A DNA stretch of 64,000 bases from Kuschelorhynchus macadamiae (lineage: Eukaryota > Arthropoda > Insecta > Coleoptera > Curculionidae): NCBI GenBank assembly GCA_030620095.1, contig JAUTXW010001345.1, positions 199,001 to 263,000 of the forward strand. The letters run 5' to 3'. Both the position numbers and the translations under genes were made by a program. The notes below the pieces were generated by a model that searched no databases, had not been told where the DNA came from, and saw nothing but the letters and a program-made list of their open reading frames with translations. This document shows positions 44,564-55,302 of this stretch, piece by piece. Each line of letters opens with the position of its first letter. The stretch's first letter is position 1.

Positions 44564-44616
44564 AGAAAGCCTATTCCCATTATAGTCTAGTCTACACAAG
44601 AGCACAACTTATTTTT

Positions 44617-45902
44617 TCAATAAATGTTGAAAATGTCCACCTTGTATAAACATTTTTCGCATCTCCGAATAAATCCCTCGTGGCTGGCCGCTCTAAATGA
44701 AGCTGGAGATAAACTTTCGAACGCATCCCTTACCCTTGCCATACAGTCCTCTTTCGTTATTACTGGATTAAAATAAACGATTCCTTTTATCGTTCCCCAT
44801 ATAAAATAGTCTAAGACTGTCAAATCGGAGGAACGAGTAGGCCACAGGAAAGGTCCATTGTTGGCAATCCACTTGTCGTAAAACGTAGCTTGTAAAAAGT
44901 TAGTAACTGCAACGGTTCTATGTGGTGGAGCGCATCGTGTTGGTAGAAAATTCGACTATGTTCTGCCCAAGGTAAATTACATAAATATTCGTTGTTCAAC
45001 TCTTCAAGAATATTCAGATATCTTTCTTAACAAAAGTTTATAGATATGATTTTATGGAAAGAAATGCTTTGATAATATTTATCGATTTATTGATTTAAGA
45101 AGAAACAAAATACATCAAAATTCAATTAATGTAATCTGAAGAGTGCTCAATAAAAAAAAGAAGGTTTAGTATTTTATGACTTTCTAAAGTAATAGTATAA
45201 ATAGCTTGTAAATATCTAACTAAAGATAACTTTCCTATAAAACTTGGGACGATATATTTTTTTAGATATGATGTGTTACATCCGTCGTTCCTTACTGCAC
45301 AAAATACATTAAATTGCCAGGATTCTTGAAAGTTCCGCGATCTTACTGCATAAGGATTCCAATCACTCCAAAAATAGGAATTGTGTCAAATGAAAAGGCC
45401 ATTTTTAGTAAATTTTGCTTCATCGGTCCAAATTATATTGTCCAAAAATCTAGGGTTATCTTGTACCATTGTTAAAATAAACTCGCAAAACTGTACTATT
45501 TTTGGCAAATCAGCGTCTTTTAGATGTTGAACCAATGATATTAAATAAGGTTGGAAGTTATGTTTTAACAGAATCCCATGCACTGAGTTCCTCGAGATTC
45601 CTGATTGTCTTGCCACGTTTCTTAAGGATGTCATTGGATATGCTGCAAAATATCCCAGAATTGCAATCTCACCATTTTCATTATCAACAATGAGCTTCCT
45701 CTTATTAATTTTTGCCTTGACGTTTCCAAAATTTTTATAGTTTTCCAACATTTGTTTAACGCTGTTCGGTGACGGTTTCTGTTTATCTGGATATCTATCA
45801 GCAAATATCTAGCATGTTCTTGTTATAACTCTGTTAGATTCCCCATAGATAATAAACAAATTCAAATAATCCTCGGGTGTGTAATTTAATCGCCCCGGCA
45901 TG
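44617..45902 (-). pseudogene. DD41D-type transposase of the long-arm element, broken
   Basis: From 45902 the frame gives MPGRLNYTPEDYLNLFIIYG with one stop, then the open part 45751..45386 with YFAAYPMTSLRNVARQSGIS (second HTH) and DNIIWTDEAKFTKNGLF (first Asp kept). Further down are HNSYFWSDWNPYAV and WQFNVFC in broken frames, an anonymous stretch (45000..45230), FYQHDA with one base missing before the APPH motif, and an open C-terminus (44823..44617) with TVLDYFIWGTIKG. Counting the missing base, the second and third Asps are 41 residues apart. Confidence 0.82.
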
Positions 45903-46697
45903 ATTATTAGTTTAATAATTATTATAATTACTATAATAAATAAATACTATTTTAGTAGGTAATTGTCAAACGACAATAAATGTTACGTTTCTATAGTAAC
46001 CAATTGGTTTTGTTCTCGCCAGGCCTCCCTATCATGGCCAACTAACAACAAAACTTAGAAGCCTTCTGGTATTATTAGAATAAAAAATGATAAATCGTCA
46101 ATAACTCAAAAACTACAAATTTTTGGAATAGACAACTTTATACAAAATCACCCTTATTTTAAGTGTTAAATAAAATAAAATTATAAAAATTGGGGGTTTC
46201 CGTTTGAAAAAAGTAACTTTTAACGATTTTTTAAAGTATATTTATAATGTCAGTTTTTGATCACCCTATATTTATTTATTATAAAAATATCAGCACAGGC
46301 CACTAAAGTGGATCCTTCTGCACAAGGAAGCCACCCGCAAATTAATAATAGAGATTTCGATAAGCAGATATTTATAGTTATGTCTAGACCTGCAAACGTC
46401 ATTTTTTACATAAAATTCAAAATATCTCAAAAACAGTTCAACTTAGGTATAGGATGTTATACATGAATTATACCTAGAATTTTTCGAGGAATCCAAAAAT
46501 TCGATAATATACAGGGTGTTCTATTTAAAAAAAGAAAGTTGACGTCTACTTCCGGAATAACCGGAAATGCCGCCATCTTGAAAATATTTTGCGCGAATTG
46601 CTCCCATAGACTTTAGTTAGCTGCCAAAATTTTAAATTTTTCCAAAGCCTACTTTCTGAGGAATCGATCGCCGCATTTCGTCGTGGGACCCCCTGTA

Positions 46698-47998
46698 TAG
46701 TATTCAAAATAAAGCAGTAATAAAAAAGTTTAAATGATAAGCTTTTATTGAACTGCAATAAATAAAATATCTTTCCTTTTCTCTTCATTTGGTACGATGC
46801 AGGTCTACATAGCTGATGAATAAGAAAACCGACTGGGGTAAATATGGTATTCGGCAGTAAACCCCGCTTCTATTTTCAAATTGTATTTTTTTAACGATTG
46901 AGTCAGCCGATTATCGATGGAAATTCATAATAATATTGCGTCAAATGTAAAAACACAACTATTTTTTACAAATATTTTCTCTATATTTGTTTAACAAGAC
47001 GAAAGCTACTGTGTAGGGAAACATGTCACATGTTGTTAAACAAATTTAGTGGCAGCGGTTTTAAAAAATATTTGTGTTTTTATATTTTACATAATATTTT
47101 TTGGTGCAAAAGTTTTTACTTTCCTCGGAAAGGGAAGGTATTGTAATCGCAACTCACGCTCCCAGGTTTCACAGATCTTCACATTTCAAGTCCCCCATAT
47201 GCCAAACATTTTTTTTTCAGTCGGATTATTAATCATTTTTTATTTTGTAAAATGAAAGTGGATGTCATATGAAGGTGTGAACGTGAAATTATCTTCTTTA
47301 AGAAGCCAATTTTTCAATACCTCACACAGAGTCCGGCAACATAGTGCTTGTGACGTCAGAAGTCCTAATGCAATGGCAATGGAGAAAATGGAAAACGACA
47401 TTCTCGCAAAATTCGAAGTTATGTCGCAATCCCAGCTAGCACTAAAGTAGCTACAACTATTTCCACTACTACTCTTTAAGAGGTTTCACGTATTTATTAC
47501 TAATAATCTTACTATACGTCAACAAACACTTTGGGTTACACGTTTTTAAGTATTATATATGTATTTGTGACTGCGTATAATACTTTACAGTAATTTTCCA
47601 TGTAAAGTAAATATATAATAACTACTTCCAAGTAACTACTTAAAAATTGACTCCAAGGTCGTCATTTGTTTTCCTTGGCATAATAGTAATTATTCAAAGT
47701 TAGTCTCTCTAATTTGTTTACTAAATTACAACTTTTAGGTATCCAGTACCCTCTTGAACTTTGCAGAGATTACTTACTCCATTACGTTCAAATATGCTCC
47801 TATAATGTATTACTATAAAGTAAAACGAGTCATTGCAGAGTAGAAATAGTTATCGTGCTACTTTAAACTGGCTATTACCAGTCGTTATTCTTCTATTGCA
47901 ACTTAAAAGCAAGAATTACAGTAATTATTTTCTACAAATAAACTATTACCTCTTGTACTTGAGGTTTCGAAGATAGAGGGCGCTGACAGTGGCTACAA
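46698..47998. other. No recognisable gene
   Basis: Frames such as 47049..47255 and 47262..47450 show no family motif. Near 47970 a short segment (GAGGGCGCTGACAGTGGC) precedes PLE-C. I see no inverted ends or RNA gene. Confidence 0.45.
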
Positions 47999-48164
47999 TA
48001 GAGTAACCAATTTTTGATTGGTTCGGCCATATTGCTGCTAAAATAGTTTTGTTTACATTTCGCCTACGTGGGTTTCTTATGAAGTTTATTGTTTTAGTGT
48101 ATCATTTTATTAGTTTTTGTGATTATTAAAATGAATATTAATTCAAACAAGAAGTTCTCAGCCA

Positions 48165-49065
48165 TTAGCCACCTCTCGTATATCTGGGATCATATGGGAT
48201 TACTATGAACTTATTGGGAGCCTCAGGTGCTTGAAGAGTAGTGGCATCTTTTAACATTTTCTTATGCTTATGTCTATTTACTAATTTATGTACAAAATTA
48301 CCATTATATCCATTACTTTTAGCTATATTTTTAATCCGATTCATTTCATTGTTAAAACGTTCTTTACTTAATGGAAAATTGACTAATCTGTGAGTTAAGA
48401 AATAAAATGCTGCCATTTTGTGTTGACGGCAATGAAATGAGTCGGATGTTATATACCTATCAGTATTAATAAATTTCCTATAAATATCAAATTCTAATTT
48501 ATCGTTATTTCTAATAACTAACGTGTCGAGAAAAGGTAATTGCCCATTGTTCTCCTTTTCGTACGTAAAATTAATAGGATATTTATTGTTTAATGTTTCT
48601 AAGAAAGTGTCCAAATTTTCTGTTTTAGTATCAAAAATAGCAAATATATCGTCAACGTATCTATACCACACCCTTGGGAAATACTTGAGTTCTTTTTTGA
48701 ACTGGGTTTCTAATCTACCCATAAACAAATTTGCAAGGAACGGAGATAAGCAATTGCCCATCGCAGTTCCCTCAAGTTGTTTATAATATTTATTGTTGAA
48801 CTGAAAAAAATTTTGATTCATACATAATTTTGTAAGAAGTAAATATTCATCAATAATTTCTGTCTTCAAATTATTGATTTCAAGTAGTTCCTTTAGGCAC
48901 TCTAAAGCTAGTGGTATGGGTACAATAGGAAACAATGAGCTTACATCAATATATTAAAATTTCACCTTCTTTTAAGTGAACATTCTTAATCTTATCTAAA
49001 AATTCTAACGAGTTAGTAACCTCAAAGTTATCGTACGAGATATTTAATCTGCTGAAACTAACCAT
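48165..49065 (-). pseudogene. PLE-C reverse transcriptase, nearly open
   Basis: A 256-codon open frame (48935..48165) has EGTAMGNCLSPFLANLFMGR (motif B), RVWYRYVDDIFAIFD (motif C), NNGQLPFLDTLVIRN, FDIYRKFINTDRYI and the thumb text RQHKMAAFYFLTHRLVNFP. Upstream coding (MVSFSRLNISYDNFEVTNSL, LKEGEILIY, from 49065) joins it through the motif A region with about two bases missing near 48955, so one frameshift breaks the gene. The frame ends in RYTRGG at 48165, with no GIY-YIG domain after it. Confidence 0.85.
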
Positions 49066-49120
49066 TTTGAAATAATATATAATAAATATATAATATAATA
49101 AATATTTCAAAATGGTTAGT
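49057..49120. repeat. 17-bp perfect inverted repeat at PLE-C orientation switch
   Basis: ACTAACCATTTTGAAAT (49057..49073) and its exact reverse complement (49104..49120) flank a 30-bp AT spacer. The left arm includes the start of the minus-strand coding frame, the right arm the start of the plus-strand segment. It marks a head-to-head junction. Confidence 0.85.
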
Positions 49121-49202
49121 AGAAGAATTCAGCGCAACCAAGTGTGACCACATTTACCTATAAATAGTCACGGTTAAGATAAGTTACTCTAGTTTATATC
49201 AT

Positions 49203-49243
49203 CTGCTGATGATGCTAACTAGGTTAGCGAAACGCGCGTCCAG
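49203..49243 (+). ncRNA. Hammerhead-ribozyme-like motif, PLE-C terminal repeat
   Basis: CUG (49203..49205), CUGAUGA (49206..49212), one U, helix II GCUAAC (49214..49219) and GUUAGC (49223..49228) with a UAG loop, GAAA (49229..49232), a loop-free ACGC/GCGU helix III (49232..49239), cleavage base C of GUC (49240) and CAG (49241..49243) closing helix I. It is the best-paired example in the window. Family and helices differ from PLE-B while the core is identical. Confidence 0.68.
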
Positions 49244-49425
49244 AACGTAACAAGTTGTGGTGTAGTGTGGTTAGAACTCTTGTATTTTGATCTATCGTCC
49301 ACCACAGCTTCCAGTGTTAGGACTAAGAAAAGGTATTAAATATTACACATTATTATATTTTCGTTTTATTTTGACGTAAAAGACAATATTGTTTCATGTC
49401 TTGGCGCCCAATAAAAATATTTGAG

Positions 49426-52400
49426 GAGGCATTATACGTATATGTTACTAATGGACTATGTGTGGAAATAAATTGAGTCACATTTCACTATTTCCTATAA
49501 AAGAAAATATTCATAACGGGGGAAATTTTGGGTAAAGGAAATTTACCGATTTTTTTAAATACTATTTTTCAATCCTTATTAACTTTGTAATAGCTAGCTC
49601 AAAGGTTGGTCTTATATTAAATGCACGTAGTCGTAATTGTATTAATGTATAGTCTCTTTATTACGTTAATTACATATTTGACCATGGCGAAAAAAAAAGG
49701 CCTCCTTTTCAATTTGATAAATGTCCTAAAGGCTCCTAGGCGAGATATTGGTACTTTTTCATGAACCCTATTTCCATAACACAATTACATATACGAGTTA
49801 CAATATTCTAATATATTTTTACATAACTAAAACTCCAAGGTTAGCGTTATTTAAAAAATACAAAACTTTGGTCTGTATATTAAGCAAACAAACAATGGTA
49901 ATATATCATTCGCTGAAAAAATATGTGAATAATTTTGTTCGATTTTTTACCGTTTTAATTGGAAAACAGAATACAGTCATGAAAAATTCAAAAAATTCTC
50001 CTCGCAGTTTATTTTAAATTGCCCAGTTTTTCACACCCTAGAATGTCAGATACACAACTGCATCGGAACGTAAAAAATGCATCACAGACGGGAATTTTCG
50101 ATGAAATATTCGCATTTTTCCGGTAATATTTCAGAATCAACTTTAAAGTGGAATGCAAATGAGTATCTATTTACCCAATATTTTATATTTTAAGGTGTTG
50201 CAGTTAGATAAAGCCGCCCTAAGAGTCAGGTTTGCATTAGTTGCTCATTTAGAATGTTACGAATCAAAAAGCGTATCTTCTAAACGATAAGCCATACTTT
50301 TTAGTACATAAAATAATGCAAAAATAATTTGTTCCAGTAAAAATAAATACCTGAACGCAAGTACGCTATTAAATATCATATAAATATGATTTAAAAACCA
50401 TTAAAGTTTTTTTGTACGAGGTGTAGTTTTTGTGTAATTTGACCTAGTTTTGTCATTTAGTAGCTACAGCGTTTGAAAGCACAAACACGTATTCATTTTC
50501 AATCTATATCTTGAGAATACGAAATATTGGATAAGTAGTAAAATACATCAAAATAATTCTACAACCGAACCTTAATCTATTAACACCCAGTGTGTTTTAT
50601 TTACAATTGAGCAATGACTTTACAAACAAAGTGATGCCGTGATAAAAACAATTTTCTTTAATTTGTACTCAAATATGAGGCTAAACAAAATCAGAAGGAT
50701 ATATTTGTATTCAGATTTATTTGATATACAAAAAAAGTCAAAGAATTAGAATTAAATATTTACTTTATACTTGTAATTTTAGGCAAGTCCCAAATAGAAA
50801 AAAATCGTAAGTTCAAATGCTGTATGTATCGTTTTTGCGATGGGAAGATATTTTAGCCAAAAAAAAGATTATGTACTATATATCGTCCGAGTGGTGGGAG
50901 AAAAAATGGACAGTATTTAAATTGTAAATTATGTACTTTTACTTCCAATACCATTAGAAGTATTGTAATAATAAAAAAATTACCCTCTGAAATTTTTTCA
51001 GATATTTACGTTTCCGGGTCCCTAGATGCCGAAAACCATGTTTTCTCAATTTCGTCAGTTTGTCTGTCTTTTCGCGGTATAGCTTAAAAACTACTTACCC
51101 AATTCAATTTTGTTCAAAAATTAATGGTGATATGGGGATGACTGAGAAGCTCGGCGTAAAGGAAAAATACCGATTTTTTTTTCTACTCTAGTCCTATCTA
51201 GGCAATTAAATGACATGAATATCAATTAAATGACATGTATATGAAATAGTGCAGGGGTTTATCAACATAAAATTACATCCACTTTCGTTTCGCTTGGTAC
51301 GAGGCATCTTGAGGAATATGTGTTTTGATCTTGTGGAGTCAAGATCGCTGAACAAATCTAGTGCAATTGTCGGATTTGATCCCAAGAAATGGTTTTATTC
51401 CAGGAACTATGATTTTTCGATTTATACGAAAAACTAACAGCTCGACCCTGCTGCTGCTGATTCTTGTGTTTCATCAGTTTATTGATCAGTTCAACGATCT
51501 ACTTAGCGAAGTACGTGTTGATATTTTTCTCACAGACTGTAAAGTTTAAAGGTTTAAATGATTTAAAGAGTAAAAACTATCCAAATGTAAATCTATTAGT
51601 AATTATAATGAAATCTTGTATTCAAAAATCTCATATTTTAATTTCTCTGTTTTGTCACAGTAAATAATATATGGAAGATGTAGGTTATACATCCGCAATT
51701 AAAAATTATCAGTAGAAATATTAGAAGACCATAAAAAATTTCCTAATTTTTTTTAAAAGCCAGAACGCATATCAACTGGTGATATGCACGGATGGTTTTA
51801 TTTTAAAAATTGGTTATCAAAAAATGTTTCACAAATTTTCTTAGGAAATATTGTTGCACCAGTGATATTTTGATAGAGAATTTCACAAGTGGAAATTAAA
51901 TTTTAAACTAATTTGGATTATTTTATTTACACCATAATACAACTAATAAAATAAGTGACTAAACAAATCAAGAATACATTAATTTAAAGCTTTTTTATCA
52001 AAACCGCAATTAATATAGATTGTATAGTTTTAATATTGATTGGGAGTATTTTCATTATATAGTTCGTTAGATATGTTTCATATCAAGTTGAGAGGAACAT
52101 GATTTAGCGAAACGCTGTCCACTTCTTCTTTGATGCAACTTTTGCGAAGATTATCTATGATTTGTGAGTGATGTTGGTGGGTATATACTATTGAATTGCT
52201 CACTAACCCCTGATTTGGCTAAGTACGACAATACTGTTGATCGGTTTGAATGATTTGTGATTTTGTTTGCATCCAAATCCAATTTCACAACAGAATTTTT
52301 TGACCAACTGGAAACAATATTTCTTCTTACGGGGATTACCTTATATCATAGTGAGTTTTCACGACAAACAGATTTGAAGTTAAAAGTAACCTTTCTCTTT

Positions 52401-52484
52401 GAACACTGATCGGTCGTTTACTGACAAGCAAAGGCGAACTGGGGAATGTTCAAGATCATTGGTATTCCTTATTAGCTTACCTTA
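49426..52484. other. No recognisable gene
   Basis: Open frames of 60-90 codons (for example 49748..50017 and 51249..51437) carry no recognisable motif. The text is AT-rich without clear repeats shared with other parts of the window. Confidence 0.45.
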
Positions 52485-52789
52485 CCTGTAAATGATCCGT
52501 CGTTGTATTTTTCTTTTTTGAAATGGGAAATAAGGCAATTTGATGCTTCACCGCCCCGCCAGGCTATTTCAATAGCAGCAATGTTTTCTTTGAATACCCT
52601 CTGGGTATTTTTATTTTTATTTCTTTTCTCAACATTTCCTTGTAGAATACGTCGTTTAGCATTGCAAGCTTTTCGGGACAACTCAAATCTTATGTCTTTA
52701 CAAGGAACAAACATTATGTTCCATTTCTTAAAGTAATATTCTCGAACTTGTTTTTCCGTATTGTTCCATATTATCTTGATTACCGACTA
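52485..52789 (-). CDS. Possible orphan exon, function unknown
   Basis: The minus frame is open for about 100 codons (from SVIKIIW at 52789, through EKQVREYYFKKWNIM, CKDIRFELSRKACNAKRR, NVEKRNKNKNTQRVFK and WRGGEASNCLISHFKKEK) and ends GATCATTTACAG before GTAAGGTAAG, a good splice donor. An AG precedes the start (CAAATAG). Composition is charged and coding-like, unlike the surrounding frames. I do not recognise the family; it could be host or transposon. A possible second exon upstream (about 52990..52870, with RSATENGIPINTVK, HTH-like) is weaker. Confidence 0.3.
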
Positions 52790-53944
52790 TTTGTAATCAT
52801 CCCCGTTCGTTTTCCTTACATTAAATGTCCAATATGCCAGGATTTCGTTTAGTTTGTTGAGAGAGGTGTTCTAGTCCAAAATATAATTTCTATTCGGGCA
52901 AAACAGTGAAAACTGCATCCATACTGAGAGCTTTACTGTATTTATGGGAATACCATTTTCAGTCGCACTTCGCACTATTAATTTGTGATAGTTTAAAGTC
53001 TCCAAATCTAACTCTTTTGTTACCCGTAGTTACCAAAAAACAGAGGTAAAATAGGACACTTTTAGTTTATTTATAAACAATACTTGTCAATCAAAATTTG
53101 ACAGCTAAATTATGGTGGCAATTTTTTTGACAGATATATTTTTACTTTTTAATTTGATCAGTTCATCAGCCATTCTAAATTATCGGTGTAATTTACACAT
53201 GTAATATTCTCCTGTATAACTTATTATATAACATTCCCTATTTTTTCAGATATTGACATCCAAATTATAAGGATTGATTTTTTGGCAAATATTATACAAA
53301 GCTTATTCTATTATTCGCAAACACTTTGAAAAATTTCGTTTTTTGTTTACCTATGGCGGTCAATATTTTTGTACACTAAGAATCGTTTTCTAATCACTGT
53401 TTACCGAACTGCTAAAGAAATCATTTAAGTTTGTTTACATATCCTACATGTTTGTTGTAAAAATTGCGCAAGTAATTTACGTTGTAAATACATTCCTGGA
53501 ACGTAAATTCGCAAGAAAATACATTTTTAGGTCAAAGGCTTCTCACGATTTTATTAGAGAACAAAATTACACATTGTAACACCGAACGTTAATTACTTTA
53601 CGTGCAGCAAATGAATTCAATATTTCTTAAGAAAACGCACATTTGAACACGATTAGTTTTAATATATTTTACTTATATTCTTTTATTATTTTACTTATTT
53701 CTCTTTCTAGCATACCGATGAGAGTTTGGGTAGCCTTTACAATTTGCTTTCATCTTGTACTTACAGTCTCTTATTGTGGCTTCGTTGAACATGACTTGCC
53801 CATCTTAGTCTCCAACCCTTCAATTTACTGTAATATATCTAGATTGCGAGTATTTGGGTTTTAAAAGTATAAGTTGTTACTAGGAGTGCGACAGGTTATT
53901 ACACAATTCCATTGGTGACTCTTCAAAGAGATTTTGATTTAAAT
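52790..53944. other. No confident gene
   Basis: Apart from the weak HTH-like frame near 52870..52990, I see nothing assignable. The 73-codon hydrophobic frame at 53643..53864 has no family motif. Confidence 0.4.
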
Positions 53945-54185
53945 AGAGCTGTATTATGTAGATGGGTCGCACACGTTTGCAGGCAGGACAAGTAAAAATG
54001 GACGATCAAAGTAATGCTATGGAGAGAGAGAGAGACCAACCGAAGGTACACAGTGAAGTCTCTGGATAGATGATCTGAAGCAAAAACTGAGCCCTGGATG
54101 GACGTTAACTGCCCAAAACCGACAGGAATAGAGGCAATACGGAAAGACATGTTCAGAGATGGACAGATGAAGTTTGAAGAATAAG
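53945..54185 (+). pseudogene. LINE reverse-transcriptase C-terminal fragment
   Basis: The plus frame gives RWVAHVCRQDK, VMLWRERETNRRY, SLDRW and PTGIEAIRKDMFR, which fits the post-RT tail of an insect non-LTR element (RWAGHVxR ... GRPxxRWxDD ... W...A.DR..W). Frames are imperfect. It lies a few hundred bases from a different LINE end of the same general type. Confidence 0.6.
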
Positions 54186-54547
54186 AAGAGTATTGCGTTA
54201 AAGCACTTATGACCTTGAATGATATGTTGCGTAATTTCCTAACTTTTATTTTTTCTTTGGTTATAATAGCACCTATACAAATGAATATATTGCATATTGC
54301 TGTATTTTCACTCCTTCTTTTCTATATTTACGATTTTTATATTATTTTTTTATGTTAGGTTGGACCTGAGTTCTAAGTAACAAGGTACCATTTGTTGTCT
54401 TCATGACTTCATATCCTGTTTTACTAGACAACAAGTCGTAGCATTAAGAGGAGAGGGTAGAAGCCATCTTTGAAATTACACGAGTTGTTCAAAAAGTCTT
54501 ATATTAATGTACTATATTGTAATATATAGTTTCAATCAAGAGTATAT

Positions 54548-55290
54548 CATCATCATCATCATCAATGGCTTTACAACTCTTCGTGGGTCTTGGCCACGTT
54601 TACTATTGCCCTCCACTCCTGCCGATCCTGTGCCACTATTTCCCATTGTCCTACGCCCATCCTTTCTAGGTCTTCTCTGACAGCATCTTTCCATCTTTTT
54701 CTAGGTCGGCCTACGGATCTTCTGCCATCCGGTCTTTGGGAAAACACATTGTTTATAAGGCGGTCATTTCCGCTCCTTACCACATGTCCTGCCCAGCGTA
54801 ATCGGTTGGTCTTGATGAAACGGACTATGTTTTCTTTGCCAAACAGTAGCTCTAGTTCTTGGTTGTACTGTCGTCGCCATTCGTTTGTGTTTTGATCTGT
54901 ACACGGGCCATAGATAATTCGCAGTATTTTGCGTTCCCACACTAACAATTTGTCTATTTCCTTTTTGTTTAATGTCCATGTCTCACTTCCATAGGTGGTT
55001 ACTGGTCGTATTATTGTTCTATATAACTTGACTTTTGTTCTTCTACTAAGGAGCTTCGACCTAATGAGATGCTGAATTGAGAAGGATGCTTTATTTCCCG
55101 CAAGTATTCTTGCCGCAACATCTTTTTCTACCTTGTTGTCATTTGTCATGATTGTTCCTAAATATTTGAATTCTTTGACAACCTCGAAGTTGTGGGCATT
55201 GATCGGGACATTCTGCCTTATTCTCTGCCGAACATTTTTTGAAACAACCATATATTTTGTTTTGTCTACGTTTATTTCTAGACCCATAGT
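54548..55290 (-). mobile_element. 5'-truncated LINE insertion with 12-bp target duplication
   Basis: TCAAGAGTATAT occurs at 54536..54547 and 55291..55302, directly outside the insert. The 3' end is a short triplet tail (ATC repeats on the plus strand, 54548..54563), as in RTE-like non-LTR elements. Only the last 743 bp of the element were copied. The well preserved duplication and open frame suggest a young insertion. Confidence 0.88.
54571..55287 (-). pseudogene. LINE reverse transcriptase C-terminal part, open frame
   Basis: A 238-codon open frame starts at the truncation point and encodes the RT thumb and tail: GLEINVDKTKYMVVS, FKYLGTIMTNDNK, LYRTIIRPVTTYGSETWTLN, WERKILRIIYGP, RLRWAGHVVRSG, GRRSVGRPRKRWKDAV and the terminal AKTHEEL. 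The catalytic RT palm lies upstream and was not copied, so the protein would be inactive. The stop is followed closely by the triplet tail. The clade (RTE or relative) is a guess from tail and motifs. Confidence 0.85.
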
Positions 55291-55302
55291 TCAAGAGTAT
55301 AT

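Larger units (their letters stand above)
43563..46695 (-). mobile_element. Mariner-like transposon with about 1.0-kb inverted arms
   Basis: The element runs from CAGGGTGTCCCACGACGAA (43563) to its inverse at 46695, with TA on both sides (43561..43562 and 46696..46697). The inverted arms extend to about 44570 and from about 45690, close to 1,000 bp each and well conserved. The minus-strand transposase starts inside the right arm, so its first 65 or so codons are also present, mirror-image, in the left arm. The central 1.1 kb holds the rest of the gene. A solo arm of this family is at 6972..7691. Confidence 0.9.
47999..49425 (-). mobile_element. PLE-C: Penelope-like element with opposed terminal repeat
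   Basis: The minus-strand coding part (49065..48165) is followed by a 3' end at 48165..48003. On the 5' side a 17-bp inverted repeat marks a switch of orientation, after which 49104..49425 is a plus-strand terminal repeat with a hammerhead-like motif. Both outer ends recur, joined, at 17430..17700. RT fingers are mostly missing and no GIY-YIG domain was seen in this copy. Confidence 0.75.

Noticed and set aside
53643..53864. 73-codon membrane-like frame as a small secreted or chemosensory protein
   Set aside because: No family motif, no splice context, and such hydrophobic frames are common in AT-rich DNA.
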